DNA of 39,303 bases from Hydrotalea sp. (GCA_030054115.1 JASGCL010000010.1:5668-44970), one strand, 5' to 3'; counted from the first letter of the stretch, positions 1 through 8,829 are shown. Made by a program: numbers and translations. Notes: generated by a model from the letters alone, not told the origin.

Positions 1-55
1 ATTTTATTGAGATAAAAGCGTGGGCGGGGTATGAAGAAATTCCGGGTGGTTAGCT
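1..55. repeat. Direct repeat copy 1: tRNA-Val leader plus 5' end of the tRNA
   Basis: Positions 1-55 are identical to 93-147, an offset of 92 bases. The repeat holds 43 bases of leader and the first 12 bases of tRNA-Val (44-55 here). After position 55 this copy diverges, so it carries only a tRNA 5' stub. The stub is followed by a weak hairpin (66-70 with 77-81) and an AT-rich run. The repeat starts at the first base of the window, so it may extend further left. It reads as a tandem duplication or the remnant of a decayed tRNA array, not as a phage att site, because those usually copy the 3' end of a tRNA. Confidence 0.9.
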
Positions 56-92
56 TAAGCGCGGGGGAAGTGCCACCTTCCGCCCTTATATA

Positions 93-147
93 ATTTTATT
101 GAGATAAAAGCGTGGGCGGGGTATGAAGAAATTCCGGGTGGTTAGCT
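93..147. repeat. Direct repeat copy 2, running into the intact tRNA-Val
   Basis: Identical to 1-55 over 55 bases. Here the shared 12-base tRNA start continues into a complete tRNA gene. Any promoter for the tRNA that lies in the 43-base leader is therefore present twice. Confidence 0.9.
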
Positions 148-210
148 CAGCGGTAGAGCATCTCGTTTACATCGAGGCGGCCGGGGGTTCGATCCCCTCA
201 CCACCCACCA
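136..210 (+). tRNA. tRNA-Val, anticodon TAC
   Basis: A full cloverleaf can be drawn. The acceptor stem GGGTGGT (136-142) pairs with ACCACCC (200-206). The D arm is GCTC/GAGC. The anticodon stem TCTCG/CGAGG encloses the loop TTTACAT, with anticodon TAC at 168-170. The variable loop has 5 bases and the T arm is GGGGG-TTCGATC-CCCTC. The 3' ACCA is encoded (207-210). The anticodon reads valine GUA and GUG codons. The gene follows a partial duplication of its own start and precedes an accessory block. Confidence 0.95.
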
Positions 211-329
211 TATTTTCTTTGCCACGTGCGTAATGGTAACGGCACCAGGTGCTTAAAGCCGGCCTTGGGCTGGCGGGTAGAATCTCATACTTGCCTAAAA
301 AGATAATTTCCGTTACGGATTAACCAACG

Positions 330-779
330 ATGGTAATAAAGATATTGAAGCAAGTATGGGCGGCGTTGTGGCGATATTGGTTTCGCTTGCCGCGACCATT
401 GCGGTTTTTGTTGGTTGGCGGTTTTAACACCGTTGCGGGCTATGGCGTGTTTTTATTATTTGTCTGGTTGTTGGGGGCGGGGCGTTATCAAATTTGCTTG
501 GCCCTGCAATATATATTTTTTTCTTTTGTTGCCTATACCACACAGAAAATTTTTGTTTTCGCCGATAGAACAACCCACCTTAAAACCATAACCCATCAAT
601 ATATCAGCGCGGCCACGACGTGGTTTGTTGGCTATATTATCAATGCCGCGTTGCTTCACCTGTTGGTGGATGAATTGGCGATAAATCTTTATTTGTCGCA
701 ATTTTTGGCCATGATGGTGGTCGCGCTCTCTAATTACTACGGCCTAAAAACATTTGCTTTTAAGATGAAAAAAATATAA
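330..779 (+). CDS. GtrA-like family membrane protein (putative lipid-linked sugar flippase)
   Basis: This is a 149-residue protein with about four membrane helices. It has the GtrA hallmark near residues 24-36 (FRFLLVGGFNT-like, here RFLLVGGFNTVAG) and a C-terminal NYYGLKTFAFK-type end. Family members are thought to flip undecaprenyl-phosphate-linked sugars across the inner membrane for modification of surface glycans. No GtrB-like glycosyltransferase is visible in the window. Two large membrane proteins of possible glycosyltransferase type follow after only a few bases, so the three genes probably form one operon for envelope glycan decoration. Two short perfect palindromes (242-252 and 309-319) lie in the 119-base leader and could be operators. 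The family call is firm; the substrate is unknown. Confidence 0.85.
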   Translation: MVIKILKQVWAALWRYWFRLPRPLRFLLVGGFNTVAGYGVFLLFVWLLGAGRYQICLALQYIFFSFVAYTTQKIFVFADRTTHLKTITHQYISAATTWFVGYIINAALLHLLVDELAINLYLSQFLAMMVVALSNYYGLKTFAFKMKKI

Positions 780-788
780 TAGTTGAGA

Positions 789-2246
789 ATGGCGAAAATT
801 GCAAAGCGACAAAAACCCGTCGCAAACATCAATAAAACCGCGTGGTTGGCGGTGATGCTATTGCCAATATTTTTATACATGTGGGCGGTGTCTTTCCTTA
901 CCCCCATGATGGTCGATGATTTTCAAATGGCCGTGAACAGCACCGGTCGATGGTTCGACCCGGCGTTGATATGGCATCAATTTGTGATTAATTATTTTAA
1001 CGAAAGCGGCCGCATCGGTATATTGTTTTGGGCTTTCTCGCTGTTGTCTTTTGGCCGCCTGCCGTTTTATGAAAATGGCGCGAATTTTATATTGGCGGGC
1101 ATCAACGGTGCGGTGTTCGTTTTGTTTTTATGGTTGTGTTACATCATGGCATTTGGCCAGCGGCCAAATTTTGCGAAAAATAAAGACAGGCTAAATTGGT
1201 TCTGGCTATTCCTCCTCAGCATGATAATTATCGCGCGCAAGGGTGAAACCTATTTTTGGATTAGCGGCTATGTTATGTATCTGTGGTCGATAACCTTGCT
1301 TTTTGCCTTTGGTGTTTTTTATCGTTTGTTATTGAGCGATAAAAATATGTTGCAATTCAAAAAAAATAATTGGCAAAAATATATTTTTATTATTTTTATC
1401 GCGCTCCTTGGGTTTTTGGCCGGCATGACATTTGAAATCGGTGGTATTATTACCATCGCCTTGTTGCTCGGTGTGATTGGTTATCAATGGTTGGTGGCGC
1501 GGCAACAATTGCCGGCCTGGGTTTACATTGGCGCGGTGGCCTTCGTGGTTGGCTACGCGGTGTTGATGGTGGCCCCGGGGAATTATGTGCGCCTTGGCGA
1601 TCCGTTTTTTGCCGCCTTCAACGAAAGAAGTTTTATTGATAAATTAGAGCGCGTGCCGCATATGTTGCGGTTGTTTATCACGCGACTGCGCTGGGTGCCG
1701 CCGATTATTTTATTGTTCGCTTTTTACCATTGGCAAAAAAATAGCAAGGCGGCAGGCAAAAAATCCTCCATCATTGAAAAATTTATCGCCATGATAAAAA
1801 AAGATAAATTATTTGCCACGGCGGTTATTTTTTTCGTGGCGTCCTTGGCTTCGGCCTCGGCGGTCGCCTTTAGCCCGGTGAAGGACGCGCGGGTTTTTTT
1901 CCTCGCCACGGTGCTATTCATGGTCAGTTTTTTATTGGCGATCGATTATCTTTTCACCTCGGGCATTTTGTCGCGGCGGGTTAAGCAAATTATTTTTGTT
2001 GGATTTGCCTTGTTGTTGGTTTGTTGGTTGGTGCGGATTGGCTGTCGCGCCTATGAATATCATAATGCTTTTGAAGCGCGCGAGGTGATTATTAAACAGC
2101 AAAAAGAAAATGGCGTCACCCATATTGTCGTGCCGCCAATGAATTTAAAAACTAATTTTTGGATTAACGATGGTAGTATTAAATCCGATTGGGTGAAAAA
2201 GGCCTGGTCAGATTATTACGGCGTGGCATCGATGGAAGAAAAATAA
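789..2246 (+). CDS. Multi-pass membrane protein, DUF6056-like (paralogue 1)
   Basis: About 485 residues with roughly ten hydrophobic helices. An extracytoplasmic motif near the N terminus (TPMMVDDFQMA) and a central RKGETYFWISGY segment resemble DUF6056-type proteins, which are considered membrane glycosyltransferase-like. The acidic pair after the first helix (VDDF) would suit a catalytic or metal-binding role, as in GT-C enzymes, but this is inference. I chose the ATG at 789; an in-frame TTG at 783 is also possible and neither has a clear ribosome binding site. The gene begins 9 bases after the GtrA-like gene and is clearly paralogous to the next gene. Confidence 0.7.
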   Translation: MAKIAKRQKPVANINKTAWLAVMLLPIFLYMWAVSFLTPMMVDDFQMAVNSTGRWFDPALIWHQFVINYFNESGRIGILFWAFSLLSFGRLPFYENGANFILAGINGAVFVLFLWLCYIMAFGQRPNFAKNKDRLNWFWLFLLSMIIIARKGETYFWISGYVMYLWSITLLFAFGVFYRLLLSDKNMLQFKKNNWQKYIFIIFIALLGFLAGMTFEIGGIITIALLLGVIGYQWLVARQQLPAWVYIGAVAFVVGYAVLMVAPGNYVRLGDPFFAAFNERSFIDKLERVPHMLRLFITRLRWVPPIILLFAFYHWQKNSKAAGKKSSIIEKFIAMIKKDKLFATAVIFFVASLASASAVAFSPVKDARVFFLATVLFMVSFLLAIDYLFTSGILSRRVKQIIFVGFALLLVCWLVRIGCRAYEYHNAFEAREVIIKQQKENGVTHIVVPPMNLKTNFWINDGSIKSDWVKKAWSDYYGVASMEEK

Positions 2247-2249
2247 ACC

Positions 2250-3722
2250 ATGGGACAAAAAAAATCTTCACCTTTGATAAATGGCGCATCGGTTTCTGGC
2301 TTTGGCTGGTTGGTGTGGTTTTTGCCATTTTTTTATATTGCCGTCGTTACTTATTTAACGCCACTGCGCGCCGATGATTTTGCCACCGCCAATATGTATT
2401 ATGATTACGGCTATCAGCCCGGGCATTTTTTCTACCCGCGTATGATTTGGGATTTTTATATCGACAATTATTACCATTGGGGCAGTCGCCTTGGTTATAT
2501 ATTTGTGACAATTCCGTTGGATTCTTTCTGGCGCACGCCGTTTGATTATTTCTGGGCGGCGTTGATTGCCGGTGTGTTGAATGGGTTAGTTTTTACTTTT
2601 TTTACATGGTTGATATTTATTTTCTGTTTTGGCCGTCGGCCAAGCATTTCATCGGTTGATGACCAGCGGCGTTGGTTTTTTATTTTTGCTGGCGCCATGT
2701 TGATATTGGCGCGTAAGGGGGAAACGATTTTTTGGGCCAATGGCTATAGCATGTATAGCTGGCCGGCAACCCTGCTGTTTGCTTTTTTGGTTTTTTATCG
2801 CCTGTTGATGAGCGATAATGATAGATTTGTTTTTTCGCAAAATATTATTAAAAAATATATTTTTATTTTATTTATCGCCATCTTGGGTTTTTTGGGCGGC
2901 ATGACAATGGAATTTGCCGCCCTGGTGACGCTGTTGGTGTTGTTGCTACTGATAGCCTATAAAATTTTTATCGCCAGGAAAAAATTACCGCTGTGGGCCT
3001 ATGTTGGGGTGACGACCTTCATCGTTGGGTTTTTGGTGATGATGACGGCCCCCGGCCAGTGGGAGCGTTTTAAACACTCCGACGACCAAAATATTTTTCA
3101 CCTTAGCGATATTCTGCATCGCTTAAGTTACCTGCCCGACCGCTTCCACCATTTTATTGTTAAGACCAGGTTCATGCCGTTTGTTGTTTTGTTGGTGCTG
3201 TATGGTTGGGGCAAGGAAATAAAGACAAGGGCGGCCATGCCATGGTGGAAAGGCCTGTGGCAAAAAATGCAAAAGGACAAGGATTTTGGGGTGGCGGTGT
3301 TTTTCTTTGTGGCGAGCATCGGTTTTGTTATGGCCAATATCTACAACACCTTTTTTTCATGGCGCGCTTTATATTTTGGTTCGGCATTGTTGTTGGTGTC
3401 GTTGGTGTTGTCGGCCGAATTTGTTTTTGTTAAAAGCAAAAATATCTTGTCGGCGCGATATAAAAAAATTGCCTTGCGCTTGGTGATGTGTTTGGCGGTT
3501 GTCCATTGGGCGGCCTATGGTTATTTTACCTATCGTTACCACGTGGCATTTGAACAGCGGGTGGCATCGATTAAACAACAAAAAGAAAATGGCAAAACCG
3601 ATGTTGTCGTGCCGCCATTTCGGTTTAACACCGCCTATTGGGTGTCGGGCGATATTAACACCGATTGGGTTGCCGACCTTGTAGCAAGATATTATGGTGT
3701 TAGAAAAATAAGTTTGCAGTAA
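2250..3722 (+). CDS. Multi-pass membrane protein, DUF6056-like (paralogue 2)
   Basis: 490 residues with the same architecture as the preceding gene. The two share an early DDF motif (LRADDFATAN here), the central RKGETxFW block, a KYIFIxFIAxLGFLxGM block and the C-terminal IKQQKENG...VVPP segment. They are an old tandem duplication, since identity is confined to blocks. Only three bases separate them. With the GtrA-like gene this suggests two related membrane sugar transferases that could act on different acceptors or linkages. The function is inferred from family resemblance only. Confidence 0.7.
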   Translation: MGQKKSSPLINGASVSGFGWLVWFLPFFYIAVVTYLTPLRADDFATANMYYDYGYQPGHFFYPRMIWDFYIDNYYHWGSRLGYIFVTIPLDSFWRTPFDYFWAALIAGVLNGLVFTFFTWLIFIFCFGRRPSISSVDDQRRWFFIFAGAMLILARKGETIFWANGYSMYSWPATLLFAFLVFYRLLMSDNDRFVFSQNIIKKYIFILFIAILGFLGGMTMEFAALVTLLVLLLLIAYKIFIARKKLPLWAYVGVTTFIVGFLVMMTAPGQWERFKHSDDQNIFHLSDILHRLSYLPDRFHHFIVKTRFMPFVVLLVLYGWGKEIKTRAAMPWWKGLWQKMQKDKDFGVAVFFFVASIGFVMANIYNTFFSWRALYFGSALLLVSLVLSAEFVFVKSKNILSARYKKIALRLVMCLAVVHWAAYGYFTYRYHVAFEQRVASIKQQKENGKTDVVVPPFRFNTAYWVSGDINTDWVADLVARYYGVRKISLQ

Positions 3723-3723
3723 T

Positions 3724-5412
3724 ATGGCTGACAATAAATCTATCCATGATACGATAAAGACGAGCTTGCATCGCGAGGGGATGATTAAAACATGGCGTGC
3801 GTTATTATTTAATTATGTTAGCCAACTGGCTAACAATGGGCGTGACGATGTTAAGATTATTTTGCAGGATAAATTTTTTCGGGGTGTAAAAAAAACAAAG
3901 GGGATGGAAAACCCCCTCGCCGGATTAACCATGGGGCAAATCGCCGGGCTTTATGAATTTTCGCTGGCACATTGCGACGCGGCGGCGCGCAAAACCGCTG
4001 GCCAGTATTTTACGCCCGACGATGTTGCAACATTGATGGCGGATAAGGCCGTAAAAAACCTTGTGCAATATGTTGGCAATAAAGAACAAAATAATAAAGA
4101 AAAAATCTGGTGCGACCCCTGCGCCGGCATTGGCAACCTCGCCTATTATTTGATTGCCCGTCAAAATACCGCCGAGGATTTTTTGCTTAATAATATATAT
4201 TTTATCGACCGCGATCCCTTGGCGTTATTCATTGCGCGCGTTTTGTTGACGGTGCATTTTCAACAAAAAAATAAAAATTTATTTCACGCCATCGAAAAAA
4301 AATTTATCACCGCCGATTTTTTAACCGCCCGCAATTTACCGCCATTCGATTATGCCCTGTTCAATCCGCCCTATGGCAAGGTTGATAAAAATACAAACAA
4401 CCCCAACCATGCGCCCGACCTTTATGCTTTATTTATCGAACGGGTGATGGCGCAAACCAAAGGCCGCGGTGGCGGGTTCGTCGCCGTAACGCCGCAATCA
4501 TTCACCCACGCGCAAAAATTTTTATCCCTGCGGCAACAATTATTGGCGCAGGCAAAAAAAATCACGATTTATAATTTTGACAATGTGCCCGATGGTTTAT
4601 TTAATAATAAAAAATTTGGCAGTATCAACAGCAACCACGCCAACAGCACCCGCGCCGCCATTACCATTTTCCAACATAAAACCGCCGCCAGTGATGGGCT
4701 AGAATTTTTTATCACGCCATGGCTTCGTTGGCGCGCCGCTGAGCGCGCAACATTGTTGGCAAGCGTCGACCATTACTTAACCGCCGTGCCCTATGTTACC
4801 GCGACCATATTTCCAAAAGTTCATGACCATTTTCAAAACCTTTACCAATTGGTGCAGGGCCACGACCAAAACCAAGCAACAGAAAAAACACAAAAAATAT
4901 TGGGTGACATGCTATCCGCCACGCCAACCAAATATAAATTATTCGTGCCGACCACGCCGCGTTATTTTATTTCGGCCTTGTTAAAAAAACCAAACCGCAC
5001 CAGTTATCGCACGCTTTATTTTTTTTCAAGCGAGACGCGCGACCAGGCCTACGTCCTCCTCAATAGCAGTTTTTGCTATTGGTGGTGGCGCGTTACCGAC
5101 GGCGGCATGGGGCTTTCGCAACGCACCTTGCTCACCATGCCGTGGGTGGCGATTGCTGGCCGCCACGACGCGTTGGTAAAAAAAATAAAATGGTCAGAAA
5201 AAAATAATAAAGTTATCAAAAAAAATGCTGGCCGCGACAATGAAAATGTTAAGCACGATATTGCGCTGTTGGCACATTTAAACCGCGCGGTGGTCGGCGG
5301 GTTGAATCATGTCGCCCCGATTAAAATCCCCAGCAATGGGTCGATGCGTCGCGCCCGTGGTTGGCAGGGCAGTGATTTTTTAAAACTCCATTACAATAGT
5401 ATTTTGTCATGA
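3724..5412 (+). CDS. Orphan N6-adenine DNA methyltransferase
   Basis: 562 residues. An N-terminal helical region is followed by GQYFTP (residues 93-98), the SAM-binding motif I DPCAGIGN (131-138), a motif II-like region ending in DRDP (162-165), and the catalytic motif IV NPPY (214-217). This order is typical of gamma-class N6-adenine methylases of the type I HsdM and type IIG/Eco57I kind. The C-terminal half (about 330-560) matches no domain I can name and could serve target recognition. No endonuclease or HsdS gene is adjacent, and no nuclease motif is seen in the protein itself. The start codon lies one base after the upstream stop, so it probably belongs to the same transcript. Either an orphan regulator or a decayed restriction system is possible. 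Confidence 0.85.
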   Translation: MADNKSIHDTIKTSLHREGMIKTWRALLFNYVSQLANNGRDDVKIILQDKFFRGVKKTKGMENPLAGLTMGQIAGLYEFSLAHCDAAARKTAGQYFTPDDVATLMADKAVKNLVQYVGNKEQNNKEKIWCDPCAGIGNLAYYLIARQNTAEDFLLNNIYFIDRDPLALFIARVLLTVHFQQKNKNLFHAIEKKFITADFLTARNLPPFDYALFNPPYGKVDKNTNNPNHAPDLYALFIERVMAQTKGRGGGFVAVTPQSFTHAQKFLSLRQQLLAQAKKITIYNFDNVPDGLFNNKKFGSINSNHANSTRAAITIFQHKTAASDGLEFFITPWLRWRAAERATLLASVDHYLTAVPYVTATIFPKVHDHFQNLYQLVQGHDQNQATEKTQKILGDMLSATPTKYKLFVPTTPRYFISALLKKPNRTSYRTLYFFSSETRDQAYVLLNSSFCYWWWRVTDGGMGLSQRTLLTMPWVAIAGRHDALVKKIKWSEKNNKVIKKNAGRDNENVKHDIALLAHLNRAVVGGLNHVAPIKIPSNGSMRRARGWQGSDFLKLHYNSILS

Positions 5413-5427
5413 TTGGCGAAAAATCAT

Positions 5428-5456
5428 TTGACAAGTTTTACAAAATTGGTTAGCAA
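5428..5456 (+). promoter_or_regulatory. Possible sigma-70-type promoter of etfBA
   Basis: A perfect TTGACA (5428-5433) is followed, 17 bases later, by TAGCAA (5451-5456), a weak -10 match. It lies 36 bases before the etfB start, which has a strong AAGGAG ribosome binding site at 5475-5480. The -35 and spacing are good; the -10 is poor. Confidence 0.4.
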
Positions 5457-5491
5457 AAATCATTCAATTTTTTAAAGGAGAAAATAAACCG

Positions 5492-6241
5492 ATGAAAATT
5501 TTGGTGCCAGTAAAAAGGGTGATTGAGGCCAACACAAAGGTCAGGGTTAAAGCCGACCAAAGCGGTGTTGAGTTGAACAATGTCAAAATGGACATGAATC
5601 CCTTCTGCGAAATCGCCGTTGAGCAGGCGATAAGATTGGTCGAAGCAAAAATTGCGACCGAGGTCGTCTTGGTCTCGGTCGGCACGGCGCAGGCGCAGGA
5701 AACCATCCGCAAGGGGTTGGCGATGGGCGCAGACCGCGGCATTCACATCACCGCCGACCATGAAACCGAAAACCTGTTGGTTGCCAAATTATTGGCCAAG
5801 GTGGTTGAAAAAGAAAAACCAGGGTTGGTTATTTTGGGCAAGCAAGCCATCGACGGCGATGCCAACCAAACCGGCCAGATGTTGGCGGCCTTGCTTGGCT
5901 GGCCATCGGCGACCTATGTTTCAAAATTGGCCATCAATGGCGACGCGGCCGACATCACGCGAGAGGTTGACGGCGGCTTGGAAATTATCAAGGTGAAAAT
6001 GCCGGCGGTCTTGACCGCCGACCTGCGGCTTAACGAACCGCGCTATACGACCTTGCCAAATATTATGAAGGCAAAGAAAAAACCGATTGAAACCCTAACC
6101 GCCGATGCGTTGGGCGTTGCATTGACGCCGCGTTTAAAAACCCTGAAGGTTATCGAACCAAAATCGCGCGGCGGCGGCGTTAAGGTAAAAACCGTTGCCG
6201 AATTGGTAAAAAAATTACACGACGAAGCAAAAGTTATTTAA
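5492..6241 (+). CDS. etfB: Electron transfer flavoprotein beta subunit
   Basis: 249 residues, the usual length. The protein begins with [10 protein letters not shown] and carries the AMP-binding loop [14 protein letters not shown] (116-129) and the family signature [18 protein letters not shown] (181-198). EtfB binds AMP and, with EtfA, forms the soluble flavoprotein that collects electrons from acyl-CoA dehydrogenases and dimethylglycine/sarcosine dehydrogenases and passes them to ETF-ubiquinone oxidoreductase. The start is fixed by AAGGAG 11 bases upstream. etfA follows after 21 bases. Confidence 0.98.
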   Translation: MKILVPVKRVIEANTKVRVKADQSGVELNNVKMDMNPFCEIAVEQAIRLVEAKIATEVVLVSVGTAQAQETIRKGLAMGADRGIHITADHETENLLVAKLLAKVVEKEKPGLVILGKQAIDGDANQTGQMLAALLGWPSATYVSKLAINGDAADITREVDGGLEIIKVKMPAVLTADLRLNEPRYTTLPNIMKAKKKPIETLTADALGVALTPRLKTLKVIEPKSRGGGVKVKTVAELVKKLHDEAKVI

Positions 6242-6262
6242 CCCATAGCAACGAAAGGAACG

Positions 6263-7222
6263 ATGATGTCGATTTTAGCAATTCTTGACCACCACGATAA
6301 TATGTTGGCGCCGGCGTCGCTGAGCGCATTGACCTGCGCCAAAAAAATTGCCGAGGTTAGCAAGGGCGAGATTGACATTTTGGTGATTGGCAAAGATTTA
6401 AAACCCATCACCGATAAATTATCAGCCGCCAGCGGCGTTAAAAAAATATTCACCGCCAGCGCCGACCATTTGGCGCACCCGGTGGCCGAAGACGCCGTGC
6501 CGATTATTTTGGCATTGGCAAAAAATTATCGCCATGTGGTGATGCCGGCCAATAGTTTTGGCAAGAACATCATGCCGCGCGTTGCGGCCTTGCTTGACGT
6601 GCAACAGATTTCTGAAATCACCGGCGTGGTGAAGGAAAATACCTTTGAACGGCCGATTTATGCCGGCAACGCCCTGGCGACGGTCGAAACCAGCGACAAA
6701 ATTATTTGCATGACGGTGCGCGGCACCGCCTTTGAACCCGATGCTTTGTCGGGGGGCAAGGCCGAGGTGGCGGCGGTCGATGTGCTGGCCAAAACCGATA
6801 AGGTTTCGTTTGTCAAATTAGACCAAACAAAAAGCGAGCGTCCCGAATTGACCTCGGCGAAAATTGTTATCTCGGGCGGGCGTGGCATGGCGGCGAAGGA
6901 AAATTTTGGATTGTTGGATAAGGTTGCCACGATATTGAACGCGGCGGTTGGGGCATCGCGTGCCGCGGTCGACGCGGGTTACGCACCAAACGATTACCAA
7001 GTTGGCCAAACCGGTAAGGTGGTGGCGCCCGACCTTTATATCGCGGTGGGGATTTCCGGCGCTATACAACATTTGGCCGGCATGAAGGATAGCAAAATCA
7101 TCGCCGCCATCAATAAGGACGATGAAGCACCAATTTTCCAAGTTGCCGATTATGGGCTGGTGGCTGACCTTTTCACCGTTCTGCCGGAGTTAGAGGCCGA
7201 GCTGAAAAAAATTAAGAAGTAG
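6263..7222 (+). CDS. etfA: Electron transfer flavoprotein alpha subunit
   Basis: 319 residues, the normal size. The C-terminal FAD-binding domain shows SGGRGM (204-209), [11 protein letters not shown] (230-240), GQTGK (248-252), GISGAIQH (263-270) and [12 protein letters not shown] (287-298), which together form the ETF-alpha FAD pocket. It is co-transcribed with etfB. Two adjacent ATGs (6263 and 6266) are possible; a GAAAGGAA sequence lies just upstream. A hairpin with a T run follows the gene, consistent with the end of the operon. Confidence 0.98.
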   Translation: MMSILAILDHHDNMLAPASLSALTCAKKIAEVSKGEIDILVIGKDLKPITDKLSAASGVKKIFTASADHLAHPVAEDAVPIILALAKNYRHVVMPANSFGKNIMPRVAALLDVQQISEITGVVKENTFERPIYAGNALATVETSDKIICMTVRGTAFEPDALSGGKAEVAAVDVLAKTDKVSFVKLDQTKSERPELTSAKIVISGGRGMAAKENFGLLDKVATILNAAVGASRAAVDAGYAPNDYQVGQTGKVVAPDLYIAVGISGAIQHLAGMKDSKIIAAINKDDEAPIFQVADYGLVADLFTVLPELEAELKKIKK

Positions 7223-7223
7223 C

Positions 7224-7260
7224 CCTATTTGGGAGCATTGCCTTAAGGCGATAGGTTTTT
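7224..7260 (+). terminator. Likely intrinsic terminator after etfA
   Basis: An inner stem TTGCC/GGCGA with loop TTAA (7238-7251) and an outer stem CCTAT/ATAGG (7224-7228 with 7251-7255) are separated by a one-sided bulge. Five T residues (7256-7260) follow directly. The stem starts two bases after the etfA stop codon. Confidence 0.55.
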
Positions 7261-7420
7261 CTACAAAATAAACCTTGATTGGTTGTTTTGGCTGGCTGGT
7301 GTTCAGCATCAAATTATAATCATTGCGGCGCAGTATTTGCCCCACAAGATGCACTGATTGTTGCAGTTGCGATGCTTAACTTAGAAAATAAGAATGGTGG
7401 CTTAATGTAAGCGACATCGT

Positions 7421-7448
7421 CCCAATGGCGGCCACCCAATGGCGGCCA
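7421..7448. repeat. Perfect 14-base tandem duplication
   Basis: The unit CCCAATGGCGGCCA occurs at 7421-7434 and again at 7435-7448 without any change. It lies in the 230-base convergent space between etfA and the b-subunit gene, five bases beyond the latter's stop codon. No gene is seen in the rest of that space. Confidence 0.95.
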
Positions 7449-7452
7449 GAGG

Positions 7453-7956
7453 TTATTGCAAGCCGCCGAGTTTTTTTATCGATTTTTCCAATAAATTGTC
7501 GTTGTTTTTTTCGTTCGCCAATTCGCGGGCGATGCTGTCGCGCGCGCTGGCGATTGCTTCTTGCGCAATTTCTTTTACCAATTGGTCTTTTAATTTTGCT
7601 TGGTCTTGGACCAGGCGGTTGGCCAATTGTTTTTCTTTTTGCGCCAATTGTTTTTGTAATTTTTCATCGGCATCGGCTAATATCTTTTTGGCATCGTCGC
7701 GGCTACCCTGCAAAATTTCATCGGCCATTTTTTTGGCGTCCTGTAATTTTTTTTCGGCGGTATGATAAAATTCTTCGGCTTCTTTTTTGATTCTTGCCGC
7801 CTCGGCCAATTGATTTTTAACATCGGCAATGTTTTTATCCAGCATGCCCAATAACATGCCGCGCCCCTTCACAAATGCCAAAATAACAAAAATGCCAAAG
7901 GATACGGCCACCCAAAGGGTTGGGTCGGTGGGCAGTTGGTTTATAATCGATTGCAT
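7453..7956 (-). CDS. atpF: ATP synthase F0 subunit b
   Basis: 167 residues: one N-terminal membrane helix (about 13-30) followed by a long charged, alanine-rich coiled coil (about 40-150), the peripheral stalk of F1F0 ATP synthase. It is the last gene of the cluster, nine bases after the b' gene. Paired b and b' genes at the end of a separate F0 operon are characteristic of alphaproteobacteria and other photosynthetic-lineage ATP synthases. By position this is the classical b subunit; the two could be named the other way round. Confidence 0.93.
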   Translation of the reverse strand: MQSIINQLPTDPTLWVAVSFGIFVILAFVKGRGMLLGMLDKNIADVKNQLAEAARIKKEAEEFYHTAEKKLQDAKKMADEILQGSRDDAKKILADADEKLQKQLAQKEKQLANRLVQDQAKLKDQLVKEIAQEAIASARDSIARELANEKNNDNLLEKSIKKLGGLQ

Positions 7957-7965
7957 GATGATGAT

Positions 7966-8595
7966 TTACGATAGGATTTTTTTGACAATTTCTTTTGATA
8001 AATTATCGACCAGGGTTTGTTTTTCCTTTTCGATATCGGATTTTATTTTTTGCAACATGCCGTTGGCGTTGGCGACCACGCCGTCAGATTTTTTTTGAAA
8101 TTGTTTCAGCGCTTCTTCCTGCTGGCTGGCAACGGTTGCGGCGGCGGTGGTCATTTCGACCCGCGCCGCGCCGCGCGCGCTGGTTAATTTTTCCTCTAAA
8201 TCATTTTCCATTTTTTTGCCGCGCGCCAGTAATTTTTCGGCGGTTTGCATGTTGTCCCGGATGATATTTTCGCGAAATTCCAATCGCGCACCAATTTTTG
8301 GCACGAAAAATTGGCGCATTAAGAAAAAGAAAATACCAAAACTGATGACCAACCAAAAAAGCTGGCTGGGGAAGGTCGAGGCCTCAAATTGCGGCAGACC
8401 TTTGAATTCCTCGGCCTCGCCGGCGGCTTCCTCCGCCATGGCCATCAATGGGGTCACCAAGGGCAACAGCGCAACCCCAAAGCCGATGGCAACCGGCGAC
8501 GCGCGACGAAACCCGAGGCGCACCAATTGTTTGATTGGTGCGCTTCGGTATCGAAAAAAAGTCATCAATCCGAGCAACATTGTCGCGTTCGGCAA
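7966..8595 (-). CDS. atpF2: ATP synthase F0 subunit b'
   Basis: Up to 209 residues. After a variable N terminus with a hydrophobic stretch (about 35-54, possibly a signal or extra membrane segment) comes EEFKGLPQFEASTFPSQLFW, the region before the conserved membrane helix (about 75-96), then a coiled-coil stalk. It forms a heterodimer with the b subunit as the peripheral stator. The longest frame uses a TTG start at 8595; an ATG at 8580 or the ATG 18 bases further in (8562) is also plausible and would shorten the N terminus. No convincing ribosome binding site decides between them. It lies nine bases after atpE. Confidence 0.93.
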   Translation of the reverse strand: MPNATMLLGLMTFFRYRSAPIKQLVRLGFRRASPVAIGFGVALLPLVTPLMAMAEEAAGEAEEFKGLPQFEASTFPSQLFWLVISFGIFFFLMRQFFVPKIGARLEFRENIIRDNMQTAEKLLARGKKMENDLEEKLTSARGAARVEMTTAAATVASQQEEALKQFQKKSDGVVANANGMLQKIKSDIEKEKQTLVDNLSKEIVKKILS

Positions 8596-8604
8596 GATAA
8601 ATTT

Positions 8605-8829
8605 TTACCCGTAAAGGATAAGGAAAGCGATGAGCAAGGCGTAAAGAGCCGTTGCCTCAACCAGGGCAAAACCAAGCATGGACACGCCGAAAACATGTTC
8701 GCGCGCCCCCGGGTTTTTGCCAAGAGCCGTTACCAGGGCGGAAAAGATATTACCAATACCAATACCGACACCAAAAAGCGCAATAACGGCAATCCCCGCG
8801 CCTATCATTTTTGCAGATGCTAGATCCAT
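8605..8829 (-). CDS. atpE: ATP synthase F0 subunit c
   Basis: 74 residues forming two membrane helices with a polar loop between (GKNPGAREHVFG). The ion-carrying carboxylate is the Glu in GFALVEATALYALL near residue 59. The typical sodium-binding Gln/Ser constellation is not evident, so a proton-type ring is likely. A clear AGGAGA ribosome binding site precedes the ATG. The gene lies 36 bases after atpB. Confidence 0.97.
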   Translation of the reverse strand: MDLASAKMIGAGIAVIALFGVGIGIGNIFSALVTALGKNPGAREHVFGVSMLGFALVEATALYALLIAFLILYG

